Counted from the first letter of the stretch, positions 1-10,074 are shown. The stretch is DNA of 55,250 bases from Bacillus safensis (GCA_030159235.1 BSBG01000013.1:1-55250); one strand, 5' to 3'. The notes: generated by a model not told the origin, from the sequence alone. Numbers and translations are program-made.

Positions 1-55
<55 letters not shown>

Positions 56-64
56 TTCTAGAAG

Positions 65-94
65 GATCAGTTCCATACGGAACTGGTCTTTTTT
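65..94 (+). terminator. rRNA operon terminator
   Basis: A 10-bp stem (65-74 with 79-88, loop ATAC) is followed by six T residues. It ends the rRNA operon immediately after the 5S gene. Confidence 0.9.
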
Positions 95-174
95 GTTTTT
101 TTAATAAAAGGAACAAACACTCGATCTGACATGGATACATATACTAAACTACCATCTAAAACATTCTTAATTTT

Positions 175-204
175 GTATACAATTGAAAGTGCTAGGGCAT
201 ACTG
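175..204 (+). promoter_or_regulatory. sigma-F/sigma-G promoter of csfB
   Basis: GTATA (175-179), an 18-base gap, then CATACTG (198-204) fit the forespore sigma-G pattern. Read with the sigma-F pattern (15-base gap, then GGGCATACTG) it matches 9 of 10 positions. The implied start near 210 leaves a leader of about 17 bases that holds only the ribosome binding site. csfB is sigma-F controlled in B. subtilis, which supports the reading. Confidence 0.75.
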
Positions 205-227
205 AAGCTATAAGTGGAGGTGTCACA

Positions 228-419
228 ATGAGCAAAAAAGAACGAGAAGCGATTTGTTTGATTTGTGAAGAGAAAAAAACAAAAGGAATTTATTTATATC
301 ATCAGTTTTTGTGTCGAGATTGTGAGCGAAAGTTAATTTCTACATCAACCTCGGATCCTAGCTATGCTGATTATGTTAGAAAACTTAAAAATCTTCATAC
401 GCCGCCGTTGTATTCATAG
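228..419 (+). CDS. csfB: Anti-sigma factor CsfB (Gin), inhibitor of sigma-G
   Basis: Small protein of 63 residues that holds sigma-G (and, in B. subtilis, sigma-E) inactive in the forespore until engulfment is finished. Two CxxC pairs (CLIC near residue 10 and CRDC near residue 31) form the zinc-binding core of the family. An open frame extends upstream to 183, but GGAGG at 216-220 places the start at ATG 228, and the length then matches the usual 64 residues. It stands alone between an rRNA terminator and its own terminator, and is read from a forespore-type promoter at 175-204. Identification is firm. Confidence 0.93.
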   Translation: MSKKEREAICLICEEKKTKGIYLYHQFLCRDCERKLISTSTSDPSYADYVRKLKNLHTPPLYS

Positions 420-440
420 ACCATTAGATGGTCTTTTTTT
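418..440 (+). terminator. csfB terminator
   Basis: A 6-bp stem (418-423 with 429-434) with a 5-base loop and a run of T to 440. The stem begins inside the csfB stop codon. Confidence 0.8.
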
Positions 441-480
441 ATGAGCTATGAAGGATTGGGCCTGATTTTTGGAACTTAGT

Positions 481-510
481 TTGGACATCACCCGTAATTA
501 ATAATAAGAT
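481..510 (+). promoter_or_regulatory. Possible sigma-A promoter of xpaC-yaaN
   Basis: TTGGAC (481-486), 18 bases, TAAGAT (505-510). The spacing is acceptable and the boxes are moderate matches. It is the best candidate in the 120-base gap before xpaC. Confidence 0.4.
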
Positions 511-547
511 AAACAGAGAGCCTGATTATTCATAGGAGTCGATGAAC

Positions 548-1162
548 ATGAAATCAATCTTTTATACATTTATATGGGCCATCCTCTCTACTTTTTTTTC
601 GGTTGTAATTTTAACCGTTAGTATTGGGGTTTTCCATCACCATGCTGGATTATCGATACTGTATGCGTTGATGGGGTGGGGCGTGATGTTTGCAGGGAGC
701 AGATGGGCTGCTTTCCAATTGTTTTTAAAGAAATACGGACTGTCTCGTAGTGATTATGTATATATCAAACAGCATTTAAAAGAAGCAGGACAAAAGCTCG
801 TACGTTTAAAGAAGGCTTTATTTGCTGTGAAGAACGTACAGACGATCAAACATAATTATGAAATTTTTCGGCTTGCACGACGAATCTATACGATTACCAA
901 AAAAGAGCCGAACCGATTTTATGATGCACAGCGTTTTTATTTCGAAAGCTTGGATTCTGTCGTTGAACTAACTGAAAAATATGCATTATTGTATAATCAG
1001 CCTAATCGCAGTCATGAGCTGGAAATGACATTGAGTCAAACTCGAGTGACGCTGACGGAGCTGCAACAGCAATTGACGAATGATTTACAGCAAGTGTTAG
1101 GAAGAGACATAGAAGCCCTTCATATTGAGCTTGAAGTGGCAGATAAAATGATGAAGAAATAG
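548..1162 (+). CDS. xpaC: XpaC family membrane-associated protein
   Basis: Protein of 204 residues, named after a B. subtilis gene linked to hydrolysis of 5-bromo-4-chloroindolyl phosphate. Its true role is unclear. Two hydrophobic segments near residues 7-28 and 36-55 form an N-terminal membrane hairpin; the rest is charged and helical, with likely coiled coil. ATG codons lie at 542 and 548; GGAG at 535-538 is only 3 bases from the first and 9 from the second, so 548 is preferred. It is followed by yaaN after 19 bases, the pairing seen throughout Bacillus, which suggests that the membrane anchor and the TelA-like soluble protein act together. Confidence 0.85.
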   Translation: MKSIFYTFIWAILSTFFSVVILTVSIGVFHHHAGLSILYALMGWGVMFAGSRWAAFQLFLKKYGLSRSDYVYIKQHLKEAGQKLVRLKKALFAVKNVQTIKHNYEIFRLARRIYTITKKEPNRFYDAQRFYFESLDSVVELTEKYALLYNQPNRSHELEMTLSQTRVTLTELQQQLTNDLQQVLGRDIEALHIELEVADKMMKK

Positions 1163-1181
1163 GTGAAAGGAGTCAAACTCG

Positions 1182-2246
1182 ATGAAATCAGAAGATCATG
1201 TCATACCATCACCTGTCTCCACTACAGATCTTCAGTTTCAGGTGTTTGATACCTTATCTGATGCGGAGAAACAAGAAGCCTTACAGCGTGCTAAGCAGAT
1301 CCCTGACGATCCACAAAAGCTGCTTTTCTATGGTACACGTGTCCAGGAACGATTATTGGAACAATCACAACAAATGATGAAATATGTTGAGAAAAAAGAT
1401 ATCGATCAAATAGGAGACGTGCTTGAGGCCTTTTTGCAACAGCTGCATGTAGTGGAACCTGAGGATTTACTTCCAAAGAAGCAGGGCTTTTTATTGAAGC
1501 TTTTTCAGCGTGGGAAGCGTTCTACTCATGAGATTATTTCGCGTTTTCAACATGCAAAATCACAGATCGAGAGATTATCAGCAAGGCTTCGTTACGCAAG
1601 AGGTGTATTAATCTCGGATCATATGTTATTAGAGCGTTTGTTTGAAGAAAATCAAACTTATTTCGAAGAGATGACGCTGCAGGTTGCAGCAGTTGAAGCA
1701 AAAATAACAACATTAGAGGAGCAGGTCATATCAGAAACACAGCGTATTGGTAATCAGACATTAGAGGAACAATTGATGAGTCAGGAAGTCAATGCGGAAG
1801 AATATATGGAGAGGTTGAAGGAACGGAAATATGATTTGCTGTTAAGTCGGCAAATTGCACTGCAATGTAATGCCCAAATTCGAATGATCCAGCATACGAA
1901 TCATACATTGGCCAATCACATTCAATCAACTGTTTCTGCGTCTATTCCTCTATGGATCAACCAAATGTCGATTGCATTAACGCATATTCAACAGCGTGCC
2001 AACTCAGCTCTTGAGAATCGAATTCAAAAAACATATCAAAAGGTATCAAAGCAGCAGGGACTGCTCCTTGAAGAGGAAGCTTTTGTACCTATAGATACGT
2101 TGAAAAAGGTGCAACGTCAATTAGCTGAAACCTTACAGGAAACGTTACAGGTGAAAGAGCATGGAAGCCAAGAGCGGGCACAATTGAAAAGCAGCATGTA
2201 TGAGGCAGAGCAGCAGATGACGAATCACCAACCAATAAAGGAATGA
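1182..2246 (+). CDS. yaaN: TelA family protein (toxic anion resistance family) YaaN
   Basis: Protein of 354 residues, nearly all alpha-helical, rich in Glu, Gln, Lys and Arg with long coiled-coil stretches and no membrane segment. It resembles the TelA family, first named for tellurite resistance and now mostly seen with stress or envelope genes; a direct role in metal resistance is unproven. GGAG at 1169-1172 lies 9 bases before ATG 1182. It forms a two-gene unit with xpaC. Length is near or slightly below what I recall for relatives. The family call is good; the cellular function is unknown. Confidence 0.82.
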   Translation: MKSEDHVIPSPVSTTDLQFQVFDTLSDAEKQEALQRAKQIPDDPQKLLFYGTRVQERLLEQSQQMMKYVEKKDIDQIGDVLEAFLQQLHVVEPEDLLPKKQGFLLKLFQRGKRSTHEIISRFQHAKSQIERLSARLRYARGVLISDHMLLERLFEENQTYFEEMTLQVAAVEAKITTLEEQVISETQRIGNQTLEEQLMSQEVNAEEYMERLKERKYDLLLSRQIALQCNAQIRMIQHTNHTLANHIQSTVSASIPLWINQMSIALTHIQQRANSALENRIQKTYQKVSKQQGLLLEEEAFVPIDTLKKVQRQLAETLQETLQVKEHGSQERAQLKSSMYEAEQQMTNHQPIKE

Positions 2247-2322
2247 GAATCCACCTTTCAGTTCCTTTGTATGAACGTTATAATAGACATAGATATCGTT
2301 AAAGTGAAAAGGGTCGATTTGT

Positions 2323-3728
2323 TTGAAAATACCTTTATATACAGCATTATCACAACATGCGGAAAAGAAGCCTTATTCTTTTCACGTTCCAGGACATCAC
2401 AATGGAGATGTCTTTTTTGATGAGGCCCGGACTTATTATGAGTCAATCCTTCAGCTGGATGTGACGGAGCTTGAAGGGTTAGATGATCTCCATCATCCAA
2501 CTGGAGTGATTCAAGAGGCAGAACATTTATTGGCAAAGTTATATGGATCAGAGCAAAGTTTTTTCCTTGTGAATGGTACAACTGTCGGAAACTTAGCAAT
2601 GGTGATGGCTACATGTCGTGCGGGAGATGAGATTTTTGTCCAACGCAATTGTCATAAGTCTGTTTACCATGCGATTGAGCTTGCAGGAGCAACACCTATT
2701 ATGATAGAAGCTGAGATAGATCCACACCTGCATGTTCCAACACATGTGACGGATGAAACAGTCAAAAAAGCTATAGCGAAATATCCTAATTGTCGGGCAA
2801 TCGTATTGACTTATCCGAACTACTACGGGCATGCTGCTGATTTATCAAAGATGATTCACATGTGCCACGAAGCGGGCATGATCGTTTTGGTTGATGAGGC
2901 CCATGGTGCACATTTTGTATTAGGCGGCGTTTTCCCGCCATCTGCTCTTTCCTATGGAGCTGACGTGGTGGTACAATCAGCACATAAAACACTTCCGGCA
3001 ATGACGATGGGGTCATACCTTCATCTTCAGGGGGACAGAATTGATGCAAATCGTTTGAAAACATTCCTCACGATGCTTCAAAGCAGTTCTCCGTCCTATC
3101 CAATTATGGCCTCATTAGATGTGGCGAGAGCTTATGTCGAGGAGATTAAGGAACAAGGGACATTGGATGGGATCATGAAAAGGCTCGCGGAGCTGAAAGC
3201 TGAGTTCAACTGTATACCCCAGCTTGAAGTGGTCGAGTCAGACTCTCTGAAGACCGATCCATTAAAATGCATCATTCGATCGACAAAAGGGCTGACTGGT
3301 TATGAACTAAAAAGGGTGCTTGAATCAGTGGAGGTTCACCCAGAGCTTGCGGACGAACATCAGGTTTTACTTGTTTTTGGTTTAGAACAAAAGAAGGATG
3401 TTCCTTTTAAACGGATAGAGCAGGCCCTTAAGCGAAGTGATTCATTACTTAAAGGAAAAGATCATATCCAAAATGAAGTGCAATCTATGGAGCCCGATGA
3501 GCAAAGACAGGATATTGAAGCTGTCCCATTTGAACATGCAGCAGGACGGATTAGTGCAGAATCGGTTATTCCATATCCACCTGGTATTCCTTTGATGATT
3601 AAGGGAGAACGAATTGAAAGAGATCAAATTGCGTCGTTAAGCCGTTTACTTGGACATCAGGTTCATGTTCAAGCAAGTCAGGTGATTCATCAGAGAAAAT
3701 TATATGTTTTTATAGAAGAGGAGACACT

Positions 3729-3732
<4 letters not shown>
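2323..3732 (+). CDS. yaaO: Orn/Lys/Arg decarboxylase family PLP enzyme YaaO
   Basis: A 469-residue PLP-dependent fold-type I enzyme related to SpeA and other lysine/arginine/ornithine decarboxylases. The N-terminal HVPGHH segment is near residue 21. The lysine that binds PLP is in QSAHKTLPA near residue 225, and VDEAHGAH near residue 190 holds the cofactor-contacting Asp and His. The C-terminal region is the short decarboxylase domain. The start is TTG 2323, which matches the family N-terminus but has a weak GGG ribosome site. It overlaps tmk by 4 bases (ATGA), so the two are translated together. The substrate is not established for this paralogue; arginine decarboxylation in Bacillus is normally done by SpeA. 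Confidence 0.85.
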
Positions 3733-4776
<1,044 letters not shown>

Positions 4777-4788
4777 GGATGGGTTGCT

Positions 4789-5229
4789 GTGAAAATTAAT
4801 CAAGATATGCGGCTGCGTTTAGAAAAGCGTGAACTTCAAGCGATGAAAGGAAGCCAGACATCTGCCTCCTTTAAAGCTTCGATGGAGACGCAAAGCGGAA
4901 AACTGCGCTTAGAGCAGCTGACGGTCATGCTGAGCGATATCGAAGTGTTCGGTAAAAAGCTGGCGAAGTCAAGAAACCTAAAGGATTTGGCTAGATTTAA
5001 GGGACTTGTGAAGCGTTTTGTGAAAGAGACAGTCGATAATGGGTTAAATATAGAAACATCAAGGAGCTTTGACATTTATGGCAACACACGTACACTTGCT
5101 TTAGTCAAAGCCTTAGATGAAAAGCTGATTGAATTAACAGAGGAAATGATGGACCAAGAGAAACCATCTATTGATTTGCTTGAACGTATTGGAGAAATAA
5201 AAGGTTTATTGATTAACCTTTACACATAG
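4789..5229 (+). CDS. yaaR: DUF327 family protein YaaR
   Basis: A 146-residue helical, charged protein of the DUF327 family, which has no settled function. The start is GTG 4789, with AAGGATGGG at 4775-4783. There is no signal peptide, membrane segment or metal motif. It sits between darA and holB with gaps of about 12 bases, so it is co-transcribed with a cyclic di-AMP receptor and a replication-clamp-loader subunit. That position is widely conserved but does not by itself show a role in replication. Confidence 0.85.
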   Translation: MKINQDMRLRLEKRELQAMKGSQTSASFKASMETQSGKLRLEQLTVMLSDIEVFGKKLAKSRNLKDLARFKGLVKRFVKETVDNGLNIETSRSFDIYGNTRTLALVKALDEKLIELTEEMMDQEKPSIDLLERIGEIKGLLINLYT

Positions 5230-5240
5230 AGAGTGATAAC

Positions 5241-6230
5241 ATGGCAATTAGCTGGGATGACATGAATGATTTGCAGCCGCGCGTCATGCGGCTGATTTTT
5301 AATAGTATTGATAAAGACCGACTTGCGCATGCCTATTTATTTGAAGGAAAAAAAGGGACAGGAAAGCTGGATGCAGCGATGCTTTTGGCTAAAAGCTTTT
5401 TTTGTTTGGAATCAGGAGTGAAACCATGTGAATCCTGTCAAAACTGCAAAAGGATTGAGTCAGGCAACCATCCTGATTTACATCTTATGCAGCCTGATGG
5501 CCAATCGATTAAGAAGGCGCAAGTGCAGGCACTGCAGGAGGAATTTACAAAAGCAGGTGTAGAATCTCACCGGAAAATGTATATGATTCTTCATGCGGAC
5601 AAAATGACGGTCAATGCCGCGAACAGTTTATTGAAGTTCCTAGAGGAGCCTAATCGGGAAACGATGGCGGTTTTAATCACTGAGCAATCGCATAAAATGC
5701 TGGATACGATTATTTCAAGATGTCAGATGCTCAGCTTTCAGCCGCTGCAGCCACAATCCTTGGAGCAGCAGCTATTACAAGAAGGCGTATCTCAGCACCT
5801 TGCAAGGCTTTTGTCGAATTTAACCAATAATTTAGCAGAAGCACTCGAATTAAGTCGAAATGATCAGTTTGCAGAGTCTAGAGCGAAAGTGATAAAATTG
5901 TATGAAGTCTTACACCAGCGAAAAGAACATGCATTTTTTTATATACAGGATCAATGGATGCCTTTTTTCAAAGAGAAAGACCTTCAAGAAACAGGTCTGG
6001 ATATGCTTTTATTTATATATCGTGATGTATTGTCGATTCAAATAGGAAATGAAGATAAAGTCATTTATCAAGACTTATTCCAGACAATGAAGCAGCATGC
6101 GCTGCATTCCACACAGCAGCTGGTGACCAACCAGATCCTTGCTGTATTAGAAGCGAAAAAGAGACTTCAATCCAACGTGAATGCCCAAGGGCTGATGGAG
6201 CAATTGGTGTTGATGTTGCAGGAGGGATAA
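5241..6230 (+). CDS. holB: DNA polymerase III subunit delta'
   Basis: Clamp-loader subunit that works with HolA and DnaX to load the beta clamp. The 329-residue AAA+ protein has a P-loop-like GKKGTGKL at residues 36-43, a zinc knuckle formed by Cys55, Cys63, Cys66 and Cys69, and the SRC arginine-finger motif (IISRCQML) near residue 160. The loop lacks the usual Thr/Ser after GK, as in other delta' subunits that do not hydrolyse ATP themselves. ATG 5241 follows an AGAGAGTG site. ricT begins 2 bases after its stop. Confidence 0.96.
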   Translation: MAISWDDMNDLQPRVMRLIFNSIDKDRLAHAYLFEGKKGTGKLDAAMLLAKSFFCLESGVKPCESCQNCKRIESGNHPDLHLMQPDGQSIKKAQVQALQEEFTKAGVESHRKMYMILHADKMTVNAANSLLKFLEEPNRETMAVLITEQSHKMLDTIISRCQMLSFQPLQPQSLEQQLLQEGVSQHLARLLSNLTNNLAEALELSRNDQFAESRAKVIKLYEVLHQRKEHAFFYIQDQWMPFFKEKDLQETGLDMLLFIYRDVLSIQIGNEDKVIYQDLFQTMKQHALHSTQQLVTNQILAVLEAKKRLQSNVNAQGLMEQLVLMLQEG

Positions 6231-6232
6231 GC

Positions 6233-7060
6233 TTGTACAACGTAATTGGTGTTCGCTTTAAAAAAGCGGGCAAAATCTATTATTTCGATCCTAATGGATT
6301 TCATATAGAAAATGATAGTTGTGTCATTGTAGAGACGGTCAGAGGGGTTGAATACGGACAAGTGGTCATCGCTAATAAAAAAGTAGATGAACACGATGTG
6401 GTTCTCCCCCTGCGTAAGGTCATTCGCGTAGCAGATGAACGAGACCGGCTCATCGTTGAGGAAAACAAAGAAGCTGCGGTGACAGCCTTTGATACATGTC
6501 TTCAGAAAGTAAGTGAACACGGGCTAGAAATGAAGCTGGTTGATGTTGAATTTACATTTGACCGAAACAAAGTTATCTTCTACTTCACAGCGGATGGCAG
6601 AGTAGATTTCCGTGAGCTGGTGAAGGATCTTGCATCCATCTTCAAGACGAGAATTGAACTTCGCCAGATTGGTGTCAGAGACGAGGCAAAAATGCTGGGC
6701 GGTATAGGTCCTTGCGGGCGGATGCTTTGCTGTTCGACATTCTTAGGAGACTTTGAACCAGTGTCTATCAAGATGGCAAAGGATCAAAACCTGTCGTTAA
6801 ACCCTACAAAAATTTCAGGGCTTTGCGGCCGTTTGATGTGCTGCTTGAAATATGAGAATGATGAGTATGAAACAGCGAAAGAACAATTACCGGATATCGG
6901 TGAAACGATTCAAACGTCTAATGGCTCTGCAAAGGTAGTAGGGCTCAACATTTTAGAACGAATTTTGCAAGTTGAATTAACAGGGCAAGAAAAAGTGATA
7001 GAATATACATGGGAAGAATTATTACAAGAAGGCGTTGTATCTGCACAAACAACTGAGTAA
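6233..7060 (+). CDS. ricT: RicT (YaaT), iron-sulfur protein of the RicA-RicF-RicT complex
   Basis: A 275-residue PSP1-domain protein. In B. subtilis it forms a complex with RicA and RicF that stimulates the Spo0A phosphorelay, competence and biofilm formation and assists RNase Y cleavage of mRNA. The cysteines reported to hold its [4Fe-4S] clusters are present: Cys161, Cys166 and Cys167 in GPCGRMLCC, and Cys198, Cys203 and Cys204 in GLCGRLMCC. The start is TTG 6233 with GGAGGG at 6221-6226, inside the end of holB. yabA follows 14 bases after the stop. Confidence 0.94.
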   Translation: MYNVIGVRFKKAGKIYYFDPNGFHIENDSCVIVETVRGVEYGQVVIANKKVDEHDVVLPLRKVIRVADERDRLIVEENKEAAVTAFDTCLQKVSEHGLEMKLVDVEFTFDRNKVIFYFTADGRVDFRELVKDLASIFKTRIELRQIGVRDEAKMLGGIGPCGRMLCCSTFLGDFEPVSIKMAKDQNLSLNPTKISGLCGRLMCCLKYENDEYETAKEQLPDIGETIQTSNGSAKVVGLNILERILQVELTGQEKVIEYTWEELLQEGVVSAQTTE

Positions 7061-7074
7061 CGAGGTGTGCCACC

Positions 7075-7428
7075 TTGGATAAAAAGGAACTATTTGATAC
7101 GGTAATTAATTTAGAAGAACAAATTGGTTCTCTTTATCGCCAGTTAGGTGATTTGAAAAATCATATCGGTGAAGTGATTGAAGAAAATCATCAACTTCAG
7201 ATGGAGAATCAGCACTTGCGTGAACGTCTGGATCAGTCCGATCGAGACAAATCATTTGAGGCAGAGAATGATTCTGCCCAAAAGGCAAGTCATTCTGATA
7301 TAGGAGAAGGTCATGATAACCTGGCTCGGTTATATCAGGAGGGCTTCCATATTTGTAATGTACATTATGGAAGTATTCGTAAAGAGGGAGACTGTTTGTT
7401 CTGTCTGTCATTTTTAAATAAAAAATGA
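7075..7428 (+). CDS. yabA: Replication initiation control protein YabA
   Basis: Negative regulator of replication initiation that binds DnaA and DnaN. Residues 1-60 form a leucine-zipper coiled coil used for tetramer formation; the C-terminal part holds zinc ligands that can be assigned to Cys94, His97, Cys107 and Cys110. At 117 residues the length is normal. The start is TTG 7075 with CGAGGTG at 7061-7067. It is the last gene of the darA operon and is followed by a clear terminator. Confidence 0.95.
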   Translation: MDKKELFDTVINLEEQIGSLYRQLGDLKNHIGEVIEENHQLQMENQHLRERLDQSDRDKSFEAENDSAQKASHSDIGEGHDNLARLYQEGFHICNVHYGSIRKEGDCLFCLSFLNKK

Positions 7429-7430
7429 GA

Positions 7431-7460
7431 AAAGGCTTCCGCTGAATCGGGAGCCTTTTT
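7431..7460 (+). terminator. Terminator after yabA
   Basis: A 10-bp stem (7431-7440 with 7449-7458) and an 8-base loop, followed by T residues. It separates the darA operon from trmN6-yazA-rsmI. Confidence 0.85.
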
Positions 7461-7483
7461 CACAGGAAAAGAAAGGATACATC

Positions 7484-8227
7484 ATGGTTTCGTTAAGAGA
7501 AGATGAACGTTTAGATTACTTGCTCGCCGAAGATATGAAGATTATTCAGAGTAAAACTGTGTTTGCCTTTTCATTGGATGCAGTGTTATTAGCTAAATTT
7601 GCGTATGTGCCGATTCAAAAAGGGGAGATCATTGATCTTTGTACAGGAAATGGCATCGTGCCATTGCTGCTTTCGACTCGATCTAAGGCTTCGATTACAG
7701 GTGTTGAAATTCAAGAACGGCTGTTTGATATGGCAAAAAGAAGTGTGGCGTATAATCAACTTGAGCACCAGATCGAATTGATTCATGGTGATTTGAATGA
7801 TATTCCTGAACGCTACGGCAACCACAAAGTAGATGTCATTACATGTAATCCACCATATTTTAAAACACCCTCTAAGGATGAAATCAATGAAAATGAATAT
7901 TTGGCGATTGCACGGCATGAAATTCATTGTACATTAGAAGATGTCATTTGTGTTTCTTCCACGCTGCTGAAGCAAGGGGGCAAACTGGCGATGGTTCATC
8001 GGCCGGGGAGGCTGCTTGAGATTGTTGAATTAATGAAGAAATACCGAATTGAGCCGAAACGAATTCAATTTGTTTATCCCAAACAGGGGAAAGAAGCCAA
8101 TACCATCTTAGTAGAAGGCATAAAAGATGGAAAACCAGATCTGAAAATTCTCCCGCCTCTTTTTGTGTATGGAGAAGATCATGAGTATACAGAAGAAATC
8201 AGGACGATACTGTATGGAGAAGCATAA
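7484..8227 (+). CDS. trmN6: tRNA1(Val) adenine-N6-methyltransferase family protein
   Basis: A 247-residue class I SAM-dependent methyltransferase, known as YabB in B. subtilis. The SAM-binding motif [13 protein letters not shown] is near residues 47-59, and the NPPY motif that places an exocyclic adenine nitrogen is near residue 123 (CNPPYFK). The best match is TrmN6, which methylates A37 of tRNA1(Val) in E. coli; the exact substrate in Bacillus is inferred. The ATG has GAAAGGA just upstream. yazA starts inside its 3' end. Confidence 0.85.
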   Translation: MVSLREDERLDYLLAEDMKIIQSKTVFAFSLDAVLLAKFAYVPIQKGEIIDLCTGNGIVPLLLSTRSKASITGVEIQERLFDMAKRSVAYNQLEHQIELIHGDLNDIPERYGNHKVDVITCNPPYFKTPSKDEINENEYLAIARHEIHCTLEDVICVSSTLLKQGGKLAMVHRPGRLLEIVELMKKYRIEPKRIQFVYPKQGKEANTILVEGIKDGKPDLKILPPLFVYGEDHEYTEEIRTILYGEA

Positions 8228-8513
8228 TCATTACTTCTATGTATTGAAATGTGCAGATGGCAGTCTTTATGCTGGTTATACAAATGATTTACAAAAAAGA
8301 CTGATGACCCACAATAGTGGAAAGGGAGCAAAGTATACAAGAGCCAGACGGCCGGTTGAGCTTTTTTATCATGAATGCTTTGCGACAAAAAGAGAAGCCA
8401 TGCAGCAAGAATATCGTTTCAAAACGTGGACCCGGAAAAAGAAAGACATTTATATAGAAGAAATGCGAATGGAAAAGGAGGCGGCACATGAAAAAGACAC
8501 AGAAAAGCTTTGA
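8214..8513 (+). CDS. yazA: GIY-YIG nuclease superfamily protein YazA
   Basis: A 99-residue single-domain GIY-YIG protein. The motif appears as FYVLKC (residues 7-12) and YAGYT about ten residues on, with the conserved Arg in KRLMTH and the Glu in REAMQQEY. The frame is open back to 8163, but [10 protein letters not shown] at ATG 8214 fits the family N-terminus and length. The gene overlaps trmN6 by 14 bases and rsmI by 26, so all three are translationally coupled. UPF0213-type proteins are suspected DNA-processing nucleases; no substrate is proven. Confidence 0.88.
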   Translation: MEKHNHYFYVLKCADGSLYAGYTNDLQKRLMTHNSGKGAKYTRARRPVELFYHECFATKREAMQQEYRFKTWTRKKKDIYIEEMRMEKEAAHEKDTEKL

Positions 8514-9369
8514 TGGTCAATCTGGCATGGGCATTCTTTATCTTGTCCCAACCCCGATTGGAAATTTAGAAGATATGACGTTTCGAGCAATACAAACGTT
8601 AAAAGATGTAGACTATATTGCCGCAGAAGATACAAGGCAGACGAAGAAGCTATGTCATGTATATGAAATTGATACACCATTAACGAGTTATCATGAGCAT
8701 AACAAAGACAGCAGCGGCCACAAGTTGATCGAATGGCTAAAAGAAGGAAAACATATTGCACTCGTGAGTGATGCTGGTTTACCGACGATTTCAGATCCAG
8801 GGGCTGAGGTGGTTCGAGACTTTACTAGCATCGGAGGCTATGTCATTCCGTTACCTGGCGCAAATGCTGCACTAACGGCACTCATTGCATCAGGGATCGC
8901 GCCTCAGCCATTTTTCTTTTATGGTTTTCTTGACCGCCAAAAAAAAGAAAAGAAAAAACAACTTGAAGCCTTGAAGAAACGCCAAGAAACGATCATTTTC
9001 TATGAAGCACCCCATCGGTTAAAGGAAACGCTGACCTTAATGAAGGAAATGTGGGGAAATCGAAAAATTGCCATTACGAGAGAACTAACGAAAAAATTCG
9101 AAGAGTTTATACGTGGAGATTTAGAGTACGTTCTGACATGGGCTGCGGAGAATCAAATCCGAGGTGAATTCTGTCTTGTGGTACAAGGGAATGACCAGGA
9201 TGAAGTAGAGCTGGATGAAGAAAAATGGTGGGAGTCCTTATCTGAAAAAGATCATGTGATCCATTACATAGAGGAAGGATTGACGTCGAAGGAAGCCATT
9301 AAACGAACAGCTGTCGAACGTGGTGTGCCGAAACGCACGATATACGATGCCTATCATATTGAACAATAA
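8488..9369 (+). CDS. rsmI: 16S rRNA 2'-O-ribose C1402 methyltransferase
   Basis: A 293-residue tetrapyrrole-methylase-fold enzyme that methylates the ribose of C1402 in the decoding site of 16S rRNA. The N-terminal LVPTPIGNLEDMT motif binds SAM, and the conserved AEDTRQTKKL, SDAGLPTISDPG and PLPGANA segments follow. AAAGGAGG stands 8 bases before ATG 8488, inside yazA. It ends the trmN6-yazA-rsmI unit at a hairpin shared with the convergent abrB gene. Confidence 0.95.
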   Translation: MKKTQKSFDGQSGMGILYLVPTPIGNLEDMTFRAIQTLKDVDYIAAEDTRQTKKLCHVYEIDTPLTSYHEHNKDSSGHKLIEWLKEGKHIALVSDAGLPTISDPGAEVVRDFTSIGGYVIPLPGANAALTALIASGIAPQPFFFYGFLDRQKKEKKKQLEALKKRQETIIFYEAPHRLKETLTLMKEMWGNRKIAITRELTKKFEEFIRGDLEYVLTWAAENQIRGEFCLVVQGNDQDEVELDEEKWWESLSEKDHVIHYIEEGLTSKEAIKRTAVERGVPKRTIYDAYHIEQ

Positions 9370-9372
9370 AGA

Positions 9373-9405
9373 AAGGTTCTTGCAAACGGTGCAAGAACCT
9401 TTTTT
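9373..9405 (+). terminator. Terminator between rsmI and abrB
   Basis: An 11-bp perfect stem (9374-9384 with 9390-9400) with loop AACGG and a T run on the + strand. An A-rich stretch on the other side may give weaker stopping for abrB transcripts. Confidence 0.85.
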
Positions 9406-9413
9406 ATATCAAC

Positions 9414-9698
9414 TTATTTTTGTGATTGAAGTTGGTTTTGGATTTCGTTAATGATTTGCTCTGCACCTTCACGGCTAAGAACTAATTTACCATTAGCAAG
9501 TTTAAGGTTATCGTCTGATACTTCACCTGTTACTTGGCAAGTCATGTTTGGTTTATATTTTTTTAGGATAATTTTTTCATCATCAACATAAATTTCCAAA
9601 GCGTCTTTTTCAGCAATTCCTAACGTACGGCGAAGTTCGATTGGAATCACCACGCGCCCTAATTCGTCAACTTTACGTACAATACCTGTAGATTTCAT
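9414..9698 (-). CDS. abrB: Transition-state regulator AbrB
   Basis: DNA-binding regulator that represses many post-exponential genes, spoVG in this window among them, until Spo0A~P shuts it off. The N-terminal swapped-hairpin domain (STGIVRKVDELGRVVIPIE) and the C-terminal multimerisation region are nearly identical to B. subtilis AbrB. Two start codons lie 6 bases apart (9704 and 9698 on the minus strand); GGAGG is 3 bases from the first and 9 from the second, so the 94-residue form starting at 9698 is preferred. It is the only minus-strand gene of the window. Spo0A boxes sit just downstream of its promoter. Confidence 0.96.
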   Translation of the reverse strand: MKSTGIVRKVDELGRVVIPIELRRTLGIAEKDALEIYVDDEKIILKKYKPNMTCQVTGEVSDDNLKLANGKLVLSREGAEQIINEIQNQLQSQK

Positions 9699-9744
9699 CT
9701 TCATTCTCCTCCCAAAAAGTTCTTATTCTTAAAATAATATTATC

Positions 9745-9806
9745 TTCGTCATTATTCGACAAATTCCTTACATTCCTAGCATAACAAGGTTTCCATAAAT
9801 CGTCAA
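9745..9806 (-). promoter_or_regulatory. abrB promoter and tandem Spo0A boxes
   Basis: On the minus strand TTGACG (9806-9801), 17 bases, TATGCT (9783-9778) form a sigma-A promoter. Two Spo0A boxes lie downstream, TGTCGAA (9761-9755) and TGACGAA (9751-9745), both fitting TGNCGAA and 10 bases apart. A second possible promoter, TTGTCG-17-TATTAT (9762-9734), overlaps the first box. This is the layout known for Spo0A~P repression of abrB in B. subtilis. Confidence 0.8.
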
Positions 9807-10074
9807 TCATTTTGTTTACTATTGTTTGTAAAATATGACTCTTAAAGTCAAAAGACCTTGAAACTATTGATATATAAGGTTTTTTTGGGCTTTTTCTATG
9901 AAAATATAAGAAATGATGAGTTCGGATTAACAAGACTTTTGCCCTAAATTAGCCAAATGTAAATCTGGAGATCAATATCATACGACAATATTCGACAAAA
10001 TGTCGACGGGTTTGTCGTTTTTTTCGAAAATCTCATATTTTTAGATCATTTCATCTTGTTCTATGTATATATGC
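9807..10074. other. Long abrB-metS intergenic region
   Basis: The gap between abrB and metS (9699-10223) is the longest gene-free stretch of the window apart from the rRNA leader. I see no credible gene here. It is AT-rich, as expected of a region bound by AbrB itself, and holds a group of Spo0A-box-like heptamers at 9981-10019. Confidence 0.6.
9981..10019. promoter_or_regulatory. Cluster of Spo0A-box-like heptamers
   Basis: TACGACA (9981-9987), TTCGACA (9991-9997, perfect in reverse orientation), TGTCGAC (10001-10007) and TGTCGTT (10013-10019) follow each other at 10-12 base steps. The second is an exact 0A box; the others have one or two mismatches. The target promoter could be abrB or metS. 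Binding is inferred only. Confidence 0.4.

Noticed and set aside
9673..9933. Minus-strand open frame upstream of abrB
   Set aside because: It overlaps the abrB promoter, Spo0A boxes and ribosome site and codes for nothing recognisable.
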